A stretch of DNA of 33,216 nucleotides from Chara braunii. Lineage: Eukaryota; Streptophyta; Charophyceae; Charales; Characeae. The stretch is taken from NCBI GenBank assembly GCA_003427395.1, contig BFEA01000002.1, forward strand, positions 2,840,940 to 2,874,155, read 5' to 3'. The number at the start of each line of letters is the position of its first letter. The first letter of the stretch is position 1. The position numbers were made by a program, and so were the translations under genes. Of this stretch, positions 8,361 through 16,975 are shown piece by piece. A model generated the notes under the pieces. That model did not search any database. It had not been told where the DNA came from and was given only the letters and a program-made list of their open reading frames with translations.

Positions 8361-8503
8361 TTTTTTTTTTTTTTAAGGCCCATGTGCAAGGCCTCTATCC
8401 TGGTGGTGGTAAGAGAACCACCGAGATTGAGGCTTTGCCTGGCGGGCCGCTCCATCTATTGGTGGGGAGCATCACCTGCTGGAAACCGGGTCCAGCGTCC
8501 CTT
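8360..8503 (-). repeat. Structured retroposon, copy F, with poly(T/A)
   Basis: 15 T (8360-8374) abut the element. Outer pairing GGCCC (8377-8381)/GGGCC (8444-8448), then GCAAGGCCTC (8386-8395)/GAGGCTTTGC (8429-8438), then GGTGGT (8402-8407)-GGTAAGAGA-ACCACC (8417-8422). Fixed hairpins: GCTCC...GGAGC, and GCTGGA (8478-8483)-AACCGGG-TCCAGC (8491-8496). The stem sequence differs from copy E while pairing is kept. Confidence 0.8.
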
Positions 8504-8544
8504 GAATACATCAATGTAATACAGTACATCGTTGAAGGTGGCGC

Positions 8545-8580
8545 CTTTGTGCTGGAAACCGGGTCCAGCGTCCCATATCC
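8545..8580 (-). repeat. Structured retroposon, truncated copy F2
   Basis: Only the hairpin GCTGGA (8551-8556)-AACCGGG-TCCAGC (8564-8569) and the following CGTCCCAT remain, 70 bp after copy F. Confidence 0.65.
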
Positions 8581-8589
8581 AATCCATAC

Positions 8590-8888
8590 TTCCAATCCTA
8601 ACCTGCGGCAAGGCCGGGCGATGGGGGGGGGAGAGTCACTCGGGGGCACCAGTGGAGTCTCTCTCCATCCCCCGGCCCCTACCATCTACCAACTATCCTC
8701 AAGGCGCTTGACCAGCAAAATCAGCTGTGAAGCAGTGAAACTAGAGCAGAGAGAAAGTAGAAAAAGAAGCAGAAAAAGAAACAACTGCTACAAGTATAAT
8801 ATGCGGCAAAAATCAGCAGTGAGACATCAAAGACAGAGCCGACAAAACCAGAACCAGAAAGAACCAATATGCCATCCACCGCCCAGGC
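8590..8888. other. LINE 3' flank, no gene
   Basis: Lies 3' of the minus-strand LINE ORF2 and may include its untranslated region. A-rich on the plus strand (8730-8860). No poly(A) tail joined to the LINE is visible. Confidence 0.35.
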
Positions 8889-10106
8889 TTATGACAATGA
8901 CAGTGCTTCTACCAAGGACAGCGGGTGGGGGGGGAAGGGGTCTGCGAAGTCCTGAGCTGGTCGTAGCTGGTCGTCGGGGTCCACCTTGATCCAGTCGTGA
9001 AAAGTCAATTGGTAATCTCTTGCTATTCCTTCTCGAAGTTCCTCTTGTGGTTCCTCTTCAGGTCGACAATCCCCGGACCATTTTACCTCAGCCACCCATC
9101 CCTCTCTCTCCCCACCCAGCCAGTCTCTACAGAAACGGGATATAATCTTGTTCATGTCCCCCCAAGTGTGTGACTGATCAAGTCTGTCCTTAGCTGATTT
9201 CAATTGGGATGCAATTTCATGTTGGACCAATGTTTGCACTTGTTCCATAATTTCCCCGTCATCTACACCTGCCCTCTCTATCTCAAGGATACATCGTCTC
9301 CACCATATGGTCCATAGAATGCTTCGCCTGCCCAATTTGAACATATTTTCCACGAATGCATTTTCCGGGAGTTGAGGGTAATATCCTAGGAGTATGCCCC
9401 TCCAATCCCAGGGCCATGCCGCGCCGGGCACAATATGTCGCCAGATCCGGTCCCAGCTTCTCCATAGCAGTACTGACGCGGGACATTGGAGAAAGATATG
9501 TTCAATGGTCTCCGCTCGTATCATCCCGGGGAAGCCCTTAAGGCATTTGTAGCACCATGGCAATGCTTTCCCTTGTTGCTCTAAAGACGTGTGGTCTATC
9601 ATCCAGTCATTGGTTGGTAGACATCTGTGTTCTATTTGCCACTGAAGGGCTGAGATTTTGGCGAGTCTGCAGTTATAGTGGCCAAACCATCCGATAGGTT
9701 TGAGCAAACCGCGGTCTATGTTAAGATGACGATACCATCTGTCTTCCACTTGGTCCCGCAGTCTGCGTTTAGGTCTGAGCATCTGGTAAGCTGATTTAGT
9801 TTTAAGGCTAAGAAGTGTCAGCGTGTTTGCTTCTTTTTTCCTGGCCCAGTTGTCTTGACTCCATCGCCACTCGTCTGGGTCTAATGGGAGGTCCTCGATC
9901 GGGATCATAGGGCGGTACGCCCTCTGGAAGCATCCCTCCTCCATGACCCTGATGCGGTACACCCCCTTTCGCTCTTTCCATGTGAAGGGTTGTTGATTCC
10001 ACTGTAATCTATCGTCCTTTTGGATGGAGAAAACTTCAAGTAGCACATGTGATGGACTCGTAATGTGCACACGCCCCACCTCCCTCTCCAGGTCAGGTAT
10101 CCCCAC
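8889..10106 (-). CDS. LINE ORF2 C-terminal region, 405-codon open frame
   Basis: Longest open frame of the window; a piece of LINE ORF2, not a separate gene. In-frame homology extends upstream to the stop at 10152-10154, so the Met at 10106 is not a real start (the frame reads LRKGPCIKEGDWV just before it). Domains: KSAYQMLRP (about residue 105), SALQWQIEHRCLPTNDW (165-180), zinc-binding C-x2-C...ETIEHIFLQC (195-225), then W-rich LLWRSWDRIW and a family-specific tail ending in VDPDDQLRPAQDFADPFPP. Comparable domains occur after the RT in plant-type L1 elements, where they are thought to help bind the element RNA. It has no stop in 405 codons, unlike the plus copy. Confidence 0.75.
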   Translation of the reverse strand: MGIPDLEREVGRVHITSPSHVLLEVFSIQKDDRLQWNQQPFTWKERKGVYRIRVMEEGCFQRAYRPMIPIEDLPLDPDEWRWSQDNWARKKEANTLTLLSLKTKSAYQMLRPKRRLRDQVEDRWYRHLNIDRGLLKPIGWFGHYNCRLAKISALQWQIEHRCLPTNDWMIDHTSLEQQGKALPWCYKCLKGFPGMIRAETIEHIFLQCPASVLLWRSWDRIWRHIVPGAAWPWDWRGILLGYYPQLPENAFVENMFKLGRRSILWTIWWRRCILEIERAGVDDGEIMEQVQTLVQHEIASQLKSAKDRLDQSHTWGDMNKIISRFCRDWLGGEREGWVAEVKWSGDCRPEEEPQEELREGIARDYQLTFHDWIKVDPDDQLRPAQDFADPFPPHPLSLVEALSLS

Positions 10107-11188
10107 CCAGTCACCTTCCTTTATGCAGGGGCCTTTTCTGAGGGTGGTGTACTAATGAAGTGGGAAGCTCTCAATAAGCTCGTTGAATGCTTCCTCGGTG
10201 TGATGACAGTACCGCAACCATGTGCGTATCCTCTCTATGCTCTTCCAACTTCCCGTCTCTTTATCCCAAAGGTCCCCAACCCTTCGCAACCCATGTTTCA
10301 CCCAACCTTTCCATAGGGCATCTGAGTTGTTCCACACACGCCCCCTAAAGTCTGTTATTAAGCGGTTGCCGAAAAGGGGTTGCCTGAATATTTCTTCCCA
10401 CCTTTATGGTACTGGTCGCAGTGGGGGAAGAAGTTTCCTCCATGTGCGTATAAGGCGCACCCACTGTCTGTCGGTCAGGTCCCCATTCCTATATTTCCTT
10501 GGTATCCTCCAGTACCTATCTTCAAGCCATATACGTGGATCAGTTTCTGGTGGGGTTTCTGGGGCCAGGTCAGAGATTTGTGCCAGGGCTAGTGGGACCC
10601 ACGGGGACGATGAAGAGAAAACAATCTGTTGTAGCCAGCCGATTGTGAGGGTCTGACATTGTGTGGCCGGGTCTACAATTCCAAGTCCTCCTCTACTTAT
10701 GGGTTGAATCACGGAGTCCCATGCCACCATGCTTATGGCGTGAGCTTTGTCACTGTCGCCTCTCCAGAGGAAAGCCGCCAGTTGCTGTTTTAGAGCCTTA
10801 AGGCCTCCTTCACTTAAGGGTCATAGAATGACCTTGTACCAGAGGGTGGCCAGGACCACGTTATTGATGACAAGTGCCCGCCCGAAGATCGAAGTACATT
10901 TGTTGTTCCATTTCTCCAATTTGTTCTGTGCTGGTCCGACCAACCATTCGTCATTCGATGTTGGTTTCCCACTTGCTGTGATTAATGCCCCCAGGATTCT
11001 CAGGGGATCGTCATGGGGGAGCCATGTGATTTGTGGGTGTTCCGGGGGTCTTCCTCCTTGGTGATGCATCCACCATCCTACAGTCTTCTGACCCCAATTT
11101 ATCGACATATCTGATAGCTGTCAGAATCTGTCCATGAGCCGCTGGATTTATTCCATATTGGATTATGTTGCTTCTGTCATTATCGTAA

Positions 11189-11306
11189 GGTCGTCTGCGA
11201 ACAGAGAGCAGATTGGGATCGCCTCCTCGTGAATATTAGATATCTTGGGTCGTCTACGAACAGGGAGCAGATTGGGATCGCCTCCTCGGGAATATTAGAT
11301 ATCTTG
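11189..11306. repeat. 59-bp tandem duplication across the RT active site
   Basis: 11189-11247 and 11248-11306 match with about four differences. Each unit codes (minus strand) for the EEAIPICSLF(A/V)DD segment, so the catalytic FADD box is doubled. 59 is not a multiple of three, so the frame breaks between the copies. Confidence 0.9.
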
Positions 11307-11517
11307 ATGCGAGTAAGGTCTTTGTTTTGACGAAGGTTAGCAGACAGTGCTTCCATTATCACCAAGAAGAGATAGGGGGCAATGGGGTCCCCTTGCCTCA
11401 TTGATCGTTGAAGTTCAAAAGGCGGTGCTACTGACCCATTAACCTGAACACAGGTAGAGGCATGGTTGTGGAGGTGGGTCCGAAGTTCATTTTTTCCAAA
11501 CATCTGTCTAAAAAATC

Positions 11518-11829
11518 CTAATCTACGTGGTCATAGACTTTTTCAAAGTCTATGAAAATAATGGCTGCATTGGCCCGATTTCGGCGCGCTAGTTGGACCA
11601 CGTCGTTGACAAGCAGGATGTTCTCTTGTATATTCCTACCGGACATAAATCCTGTTTGTGTTGGTTGTATGACGTCCTCCAGAACTGATACCATACGGTT
11701 AGTCAGTGCCTTGGAAAACATTTTATAGACGACTGTGAGCAGTGTTATAGGTCTGTAATTTTTTATGTTCATTTTATCACCTTTTTTGTATTGAAGAGAT
11801 AGCACACCTTTCCCTACAGTTTCCCCCAT
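11518..11829 (-). pseudogene. RT fingers and palm segment of M1
   Basis: Open frame with NYRPITLLTVVYKMF (RT motif), the QTGFMSGRNIQENILL block and IIFIDFEKVYDHVD, which holds the first catalytic Asp. It ends in a stop right after YDHVD; homology resumes at about 11513 in another frame. Part of copy M1. Confidence 0.8.
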
Positions 11830-11984
11830 TTCCCCGGCCTCCCAGACGCCCTGATAATATTCCTACAGATCAGTACTTAGATCTGTCTATGTGGCTTCCC
11901 AGAATTCCTTGGGGAAGCCGTCTATACCAGGAGTTTTCTCTTCCTTCATTTGGAGGAGTGCTGACCATATCTCTTCTTTCCTTA

Positions 11985-13020
11985 GTTCACTCTCTCCATT
12001 TTGCTCTGAACCCTTTTCCATTGTATCCTTATTTCTGTTTCGATAAATTGCCTGACAATGTCAGCTGGTTCCCCTTCCCCCATTCTGCCCCCTTCCTGGT
12101 CGAAAACACACCTTACCACCGCCTTTCTGACAGTGGAAAAAAGGTTATTGGCATAGTGGGATGCTTGTGGTCTATGCCACTCACCTAATAGTGTTGTCTC
12201 CCGATGCCAAGACCATGCCTCCTCGGTTCCTAGTTGTGACCAGATGCGGTCCCACCATCGCCACATCAGTACATCCCCTGGGCATTGGAGGAAGATGTGT
12301 TCTATTGTCTCACATATTCTTTGACTTGGGAAACCTGCATAGCAGGATTTGCACCATGGGAGAGCGTCCCCCCTTTCCAGGTTCGTTCTGTCGATTATCC
12401 AGTTGTTTGTGGGGAGGCACCTATGACTGATTTGCCATTGCAGGGAGGCGAACTTCGCTGGTATCTTTTTCACGCCCTTGAACCATTGTCGGCTTCTAAT
12501 CTGATCGTTACCTAAGTTTAAGTGTCTCTTCCAGCTGTCCCTTATCCCTGCCCATACATCCACCCTGGGTCTAATCATCCTATAGGTGGTTCTTACTGAC
12601 AGTTCAACAAGTTGCACTGGTTGCCCTTGCCGGCCCTCTCCCATTGTCATTTGAGTGGGTCCAGGGCTAAGCAAGACAGGGGGGGTTGCGGTCGGTAGAC
12701 TTGCCATTGAGTCCTTCCCTCCTTGAGGCACTGCAACACCTGGATTCGGTAAAAGTTGGTTTTGTCATGCCACTGGACCGAGTCTAGGTGGTATCTGACC
12801 AATGTGTCGTCCCCTCTTCTCTCAAAAAGGTTGATCATCGCCCCTTTCGTTTCGACTTCCACTACGAAACCTAATTGTAGGGGGAGCTCCTCTACCCTGA
12901 CCGCTACCCAATCCTGTTCCTGAAATAACGGTCCTTTCCTCAGGATTACCACCCAAGCTAGGGGAGTCGATAATATCAATTGTTCTAGAGCGTCCGCCAG
13001 CTTGCGAACGTGGGGAAGGC
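11985..13020 (-). pseudogene. LINE family 1 C-terminal piece M2
   Basis: Minus-strand frames 12979-12647 and 12731-11982 join by a frameshift near 12690. It begins in the post-RT region (LRKGPLFQEQDWV, about 12920) and includes SLQWQISHRCLPTNNW, a zinc-binding C-x2-C...ETIEHIFLQC and LMWRWWDRIW. It keeps Trp (TGG, 12953-12955) at a codon that is a stop in three other copies. Its C-terminus is cut off at RVQSKMERVN, where the RT of M1 starts in another frame, so the two pieces are fused head to tail. Confidence 0.85.
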
Positions 13021-13094
13021 AGGGTCTGAGTTTTGCTTTTTTTCATTTTGTTTTTTTTTCCTTTGTTTGTCTGCTACATGCCTTCACCGAGAGC

Positions 13095-13194
13095 ACACAT
13101 GAAAACAAAAGTTTCACTACATGATAAACCCCGATTCAACCCCAAATTCGCCTATACAACACACATGAAAACAAAAGTTTCACTACACGATAAA
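13095..13194. repeat. Direct repeat of about 34 bp
   Basis: The block 'acacatgaaaacaaaag...' at about 13095-13128 recurs at about 13160-13194, 66 bp later, with one mismatch. Confidence 0.85.
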
Positions 13195-13199
13195 ATTTT

Positions 13200-13499
13200 C
13201 TGGAGTGAAGTGCAACCTCCTGGCTGCGTACAAAACGTCCAGACATGGGACCTAGCCCCCCCCCCCAATGGCGCACCGAGAAGTGTCTAAGAATTGTTAC
13301 ACCCAAGAGTTATCGAGAAACAGATCGATGGTCGAATCCATATACCTCCACAAGAGTTGTAGCATCACAAGTTTCCTCCAACAACAATGTTCGGTCACCC
13401 CTCATCATCATGATGAGGGACTGATACAAGCCTTGCTCTTGCATCGTTGCTATGGTGTAAACATATCTCGAGGGGTGGGAAAAGTTTCATGTCTCGTTG
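13200..13499. other. No gene seen
   Basis: Unrecognised sequence between the direct repeats and the minisatellite. Confidence 0.35.
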
Positions 13500-13692
13500 G
13501 TGTTCCCCCCTTACTATACATAGACTAGCGAGAGGATGAGATAAATGGGTGTTCCCCCTTACTATACATAGACTAGCGAGAGAATGAGATAGATGGGTGT
13601 TCCCCCTTACTATAAATAGATTAGCGAGAGGATGAGAGAGATGGGTGTTCCCCCTTACTATGCATAGACTCGTGAGAGGATGAGATAGATGA
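13500..13692. repeat. 48-bp minisatellite, four units
   Basis: Units start at 13500 (49 bp), 13549, 13597 and 13645, each beginning GTGTTCCCCCTTACTAT and differing at a few bases. Because 48 is a multiple of three, the minus strand stays open and reads a repeating 16-residue unit (SLCIVRGNTHLSHPLA); this looks incidental. Confidence 0.95.
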
Positions 13693-13835
13693 GTAAAATA
13701 TGTATATAAAAATAAATTGACAGAAGAATATACAAAAAATACAAAAAAAGAAAAAAATACAGTCAGAAGACAATAATAAAGCATTTTTGAAATACATGTG
13801 ACCGGTCAGTTCAATAATGATATCTAGAGGGCATT

Positions 13836-13837
13836 CC

Positions 13838-13868
<31 letters not shown>

Positions 13869-13872
13869 AAAA
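13836..13872. repeat. C23-A14 homopolymer junction
   Basis: 23 C directly followed by 14 A. Such a junction may be real or a sequencing or assembly problem. Confidence 0.9.
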
Positions 13873-13904
13873 CATCAGTACGCCATCCACGGATTCATGT
13901 AGGA

Positions 13905-13985
13905 TTCAGCTGCAGTCAATCCAGTTTGTAAGGCATGCCTAAGAGGTCTTCGGTTCAATCCCCATTGACCTCATGTACTTTACTG
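13905..13985 (+). repeat. tRNA-like sequence, possible SINE head
   Basis: GGTTCAATCCC (13952-13962) is a near-perfect pol III B box. 'ccagtttgtaaggca' (13921-13935) resembles an A box about 25 bp upstream. A full cloverleaf does not fold: the T stem has mismatches and no acceptor pairing for TGACCTC is found upstream. More likely a tRNA-derived SINE or pseudo-tRNA than a working tRNA gene. Confidence 0.4.
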
Positions 13986-13989
13986 GATA

Positions 13990-14299
13990 AGCTTGGCGCC
14001 TGCTGCCTAGAGATAGCTCGTTGCTCCCCCGACCCGCATTGAGCACTTACTGCTAACCAATCCAAAGTATCTGAACTCTATGTGATCACGACAGCGAGGT
14101 CGCGGGTGCAGGGGGGGGGAACCAAGGGATGGAAGGGTCAATGTTCACAAAACGTGGACGACAAGAGGTAGTAGGCGATATCCTGCTCAACATCCTTTTA
14201 ACTTACAAACGCAGATATTTTTCGCCTTTATAAGTAACATGCCGCAATCAAAACCATAAATATAGAGTTACACCCAATAAATGGTCAAAAGTAATGAGG
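13990..14299. other. No gene seen
   Basis: Unrecognised sequence with a short G-rich run near 14111. Confidence 0.35.
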
Positions 14300-14594
14300 T
14301 AAGTACGTGCCTACGTGTATTCTTGGAATCAATATGTTTCAACACAAAGTGTATAAACCTAGTGACCTGTCCAATATGACTCTCTCTCAACATGAGAAAA
14401 GGGGTACTGAGGAAGGAGGGTAGAGGAGGGAAAAGTGATACATAGGTCGGTAGGTGCCTACATTTATTTACAGAATCACTGTGTCTAAGCACAAAGAGTA
14501 GGCACCTACTGACCAGTCCAATATTACTCGACTCAACATGAGAAAAGAGGCAGAGAGAGGGTAGGGAGGATGGGGGAGGGAATGTCGTATATAG
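14300..14594. repeat. 147-bp tandem duplication, diverged
   Basis: 'gtgcctac...caacatgagaaaa' at 14300-14446 recurs at 14447-14594 with many substitutions and small indels. Both units end in a purine-rich stretch. Confidence 0.75.
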
Positions 14595-14619
14595 GGATAT
14601 GGGTAGTACATAGCGATAT

Positions 14620-14623
<4 letters not shown>

Positions 14624-14668
<45 letters not shown>
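14624..14668. repeat. AT dinucleotide microsatellite
   Basis: About 22 uninterrupted TA units. Confidence 0.95.
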
Positions 14669-14670
<2 letters not shown>

Positions 14671-14889
14671 ACTCACAAGTGTACAACACGATGAAAGTTG
14701 AGACTAGTTGAAATCGTGTTGAAATTGGTTGAAACCTGTTGGAACTTGTTGGAATGTGTTGATAAACATTTAAGAATTTCCTCCAATCATTTTAAGCCCA
14801 TTACAAGTTGTTTGTAACCACATGAAATCGTGCTCTCCGTTTATCGACAATTATGGCAAATTAAAAACCCGTCCATCTTGCCGACTTTT

Positions 14890-15330
14890 TTTCTGTTGGA
14901 TTTTCAATCCTTATTTCCTTCATCCCATATGTCTCCTACCCGAAGAATCCCGTGTCTGACCCAGGAGGACCAACGAGGGTCTGAACTATAAAAGACCCAT
15001 CCTTGCCTGTCCGTGATTGCTCTGTTTTCAAACAGGGGTTGGCGCAGAATTTCCTCCATGCGTTCTGGGGACGGTCTATTAGGGATCGACAACATTTTCC
15101 AATTCGGATGAGGTTGACCTAAAACTTGTCATTGATCAGGTTTTCTTTCTAACCAACTGCAACCCAACAACGCTCGTTACCATATCCCTTCCTCCCCTTT
15201 CGTCTCGCAGAACCTCTAACCCATTCGATAGCTGACATATGATGGGCAACGACATGCCCAACTGTGATGCTATATGGGGGTTGGGTATTGATACTTTTTC
15301 GAAACCGGTTAATGGCATGTCCTTCTTTTT
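14890..15330 (-). pseudogene. LINE family 1 post-RT fragment (f)
   Basis: Minus-strand frame 15095-14904 reads RMEEILRQPLFENRAITD and then SWVRHGILRVGDIWD; copy M1 has RWEEIFRQPLFGNRLITD and GWVKHGLRRVGDLWD. Upstream, VNLIRIGKML matches VRLIRTWRKLL, with a TAG (15119-15121) at a Trp codon, and 'KVSIPNPHIASQLG' matches the GGLGIVDPATQC region in a shifted frame. Truncated on both sides. Confidence 0.75.
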
Positions 15331-15534
15331 TTATATTTTTGTATGCAATGAGGATAGTTAGGGAACTTGCTTGTTTCTTGTTTGTTGTCCTTTTGCAAGT
15401 AGGATTCTGTAATTTATTGAAAAGAAAAGTGGGTGGGGTCTTCATAGGGGTTCATCTGAACAACCGAGTGACCGAGTACTGTGCGTGACTGCCATCCGTC
15501 TAGTATCCCACCTCTATAAAAACTTGGGATTTGT

Positions 15535-15556
15535 AAAAAAAAAAAAAAAAAAAAAA
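15535..15556. repeat. Poly(A), 22 nt
   Basis: 22 A. Could be the tail of an unrecognised plus-strand retroposon (15330-15535). The R1 5'-region copy begins directly after it. Confidence 0.8.
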
Positions 15557-15945
15557 GGATTCAGGAGTTTACATTTTCGCGCCTTAGTGAGCGCATGTAG
15601 ATTTTTGAATTTTCCTAGATCCTACGAGCGGATTCGCACGCCGGAATTAACGCACCACCTACCTCCTCTGGTGGTTCGCCTAACATTGCCTTTCCATTCT
15701 GTATTTTCTTTAATTCTTGTTTTTCTGTGAATGCGGTTCTTGATCCTTTTTCGCTTGCGTGCGACACCTTTAAATTATATTTTTTGAAGCATCTTGCCTT
15801 CTCTTTTTTGCTCGAAGTCTTAACTGTCTTTCTGTTGCTTTCTTCCTCAACTCTCTTCTATGTTTCCATGCCATCCTTCTTCTCGGTCTAGAAGTTTTTT
15901 TCCCGCTTTCCCTCCGTTCATCCTGATTGGCCAATGATTTTGCAT
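15557..15945 (+). promoter_or_regulatory. Isolated copy of the R1 5' region
   Basis: Shares CGCGCCTTAG-GAGC (15580s; 1980s in copy 1), a similar 'ccggaatt' block, the same pyrimidine-rich composition and a CCAAT element (TGATTGGCCAATG, near 15921) with 1830-2490. No R1 ORF follows, so it is a solo promoter-like fragment. Confidence 0.4.
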
Positions 15946-16445
15946 GTCGGCTTGTAGTGTGGAGAGTGGCCGCATCCCTCACACTGCAACTCGTTTATGC
16001 AAGGCTTGCATCCCTTCTCTATGTAGTAGTACTCTTCACCCGGGTGTAGGACCGGACTATTTTGTTATTGTTTATTGCCTGTGGGACCAGACCATCATTA
16101 TATTCCCACAACTTGGTACTCTGTCCAGTCCGCTACCAGGCTGGTACCAGTCTCATCCTGTTCGGTTAGTCTGCTAAGGGTATACCCCACCAAAAGCAAC
16201 GATCTGTACCTTGATTTACTCTGCATTACGCTTGTTTGGAGTACAGTTGTATGCAGTGCGATTTCATGGTGTGTGTTGTGTGTTGTCTTTGTTCTGCTTT
16301 ATCAGCCTCCTAACTCCACTTGCATCCCCACCATATGCTCTCTCTCTCTTCTCTGCAAATCAGGATTTGCCACCCCAGTGGCATTGTAGTACACTCTCCC
16401 TCCTACCCTCTTCCTTCTCGACTTACACACGCTCTACTAGCATGT
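15946..16445. other. No gene seen
   Basis: Unrecognised sequence; short ORFs here show no domain. Confidence 0.35.
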
Positions 16446-16449
16446 GACT

Positions 16450-16975
16450 CAATCTGTTCAAACAAGCCAGCATGACTATCCTAATGGTAATATGGAGGAT
16501 AAGATGCTCTTTTGAAAGGAAAGAATTCTCGTTTGGTTTCCCTCAAGCTAACACAGAGATTGTAGAAGTCATGCTAGTCAGGGAAGGAAGAAGACTGAAC
16601 AACAAACCCAACACATTAAAGGACCAGGTTGTGAGACAACAGCACATCAACGCATTCAAGGACCATTGGATATACCCCTACAAAAACTTGTGTGACATGC
16701 AGGAGGACGGGAGACTGGTCTGGAAGAACTGGCTAACACTTAAAAAATTATGGGCCCTGAGACCAATAGACGGCTTCAGTGCACCCGTGCCAGGTCACAA
16801 TGAACTGGCATTGAGCGACCCCGGAATGCACCCACTCTCCGCCCATGATGCTAGTGAACCAGCCCCAACATGTGACATGCTAACCCCAATGCATGAACGA
16901 ACTTCTGAAGCTCTGCAACCACATCCGGAAAACTCTCTCTCAACCCATCTGCCATGTGCAGGAAGTAGTGGTTAG
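16450..16975 (+). pseudogene. LINE family 2 C-terminal fragment (b)
   Basis: The open frame reads LFKQASMTILMVIWRIRCSFERKEFSFGFPQANTEI in pieces: the RIRCSFERK and FGFPQA blocks match IKCSHERN and FSFPQA in the fragment at 31870-32505, and QMRCAYERK at 1362-1634. The frame stays open for about 175 codons to the stop at 16975, so the family 2 ORF2 C-terminus extends at least that far, with a Pro/His/Ser-rich tail. The zinc-binding part is missing upstream. Best remaining example of this tail in the window. Confidence 0.7.

Larger units (their letters stand above)
8889..11990 (-). mobile_element. LINE family 1, minus-strand copy M1 (RT to C-terminus)
   Basis: On the minus strand this runs from the RT N-terminal part (KEEIWSALLQMKEEKTPGIDG, about 11975-11910) through NYRPITLL, FIDFEKVYDHVD, RQGDPIAPYLF and LFADD to the RT thumb, the post-RT region (EEIFRQPLFGNRLI) and a zf-RVT C-terminal domain. 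ORF2 makes the nick and reverse-transcribes the element's RNA in the nucleus; the endonuclease part is missing here. Damage: stops at 10404 and 10152, Q-to-stop and C-to-stop changes near 11110-11160, and a 59-bp duplication over the RT active site. At about 11990 it is fused to a different LINE piece. Base composition is more GC-rich than in the plus copy, so it looks younger or less mutated. Confidence 0.9.

Noticed and set aside
8375-8503. Hammerhead or other self-cleaving ribozyme in the structured repeat
   Set aside because: GAAAC and GTC are present but no CTGANGA core is found in any copy.
8097-8989. Two long plus-strand ORFs (8097-8519 and 8384-8989)
   Set aside because: They run antisense to a LINE 3' end or through structured copies F and F2; no domain.
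13500-13692. CRISPR array
   Set aside because: Units are contiguous with no unique spacers and the context is eukaryotic.
13395-13784. 129-codon repeat protein
   Set aside because: Open only because the minisatellite unit is 48 bp; no start context or domain.
13905-13985. Functional tRNA gene
   Set aside because: B box is good but T stem and acceptor stem do not pair.
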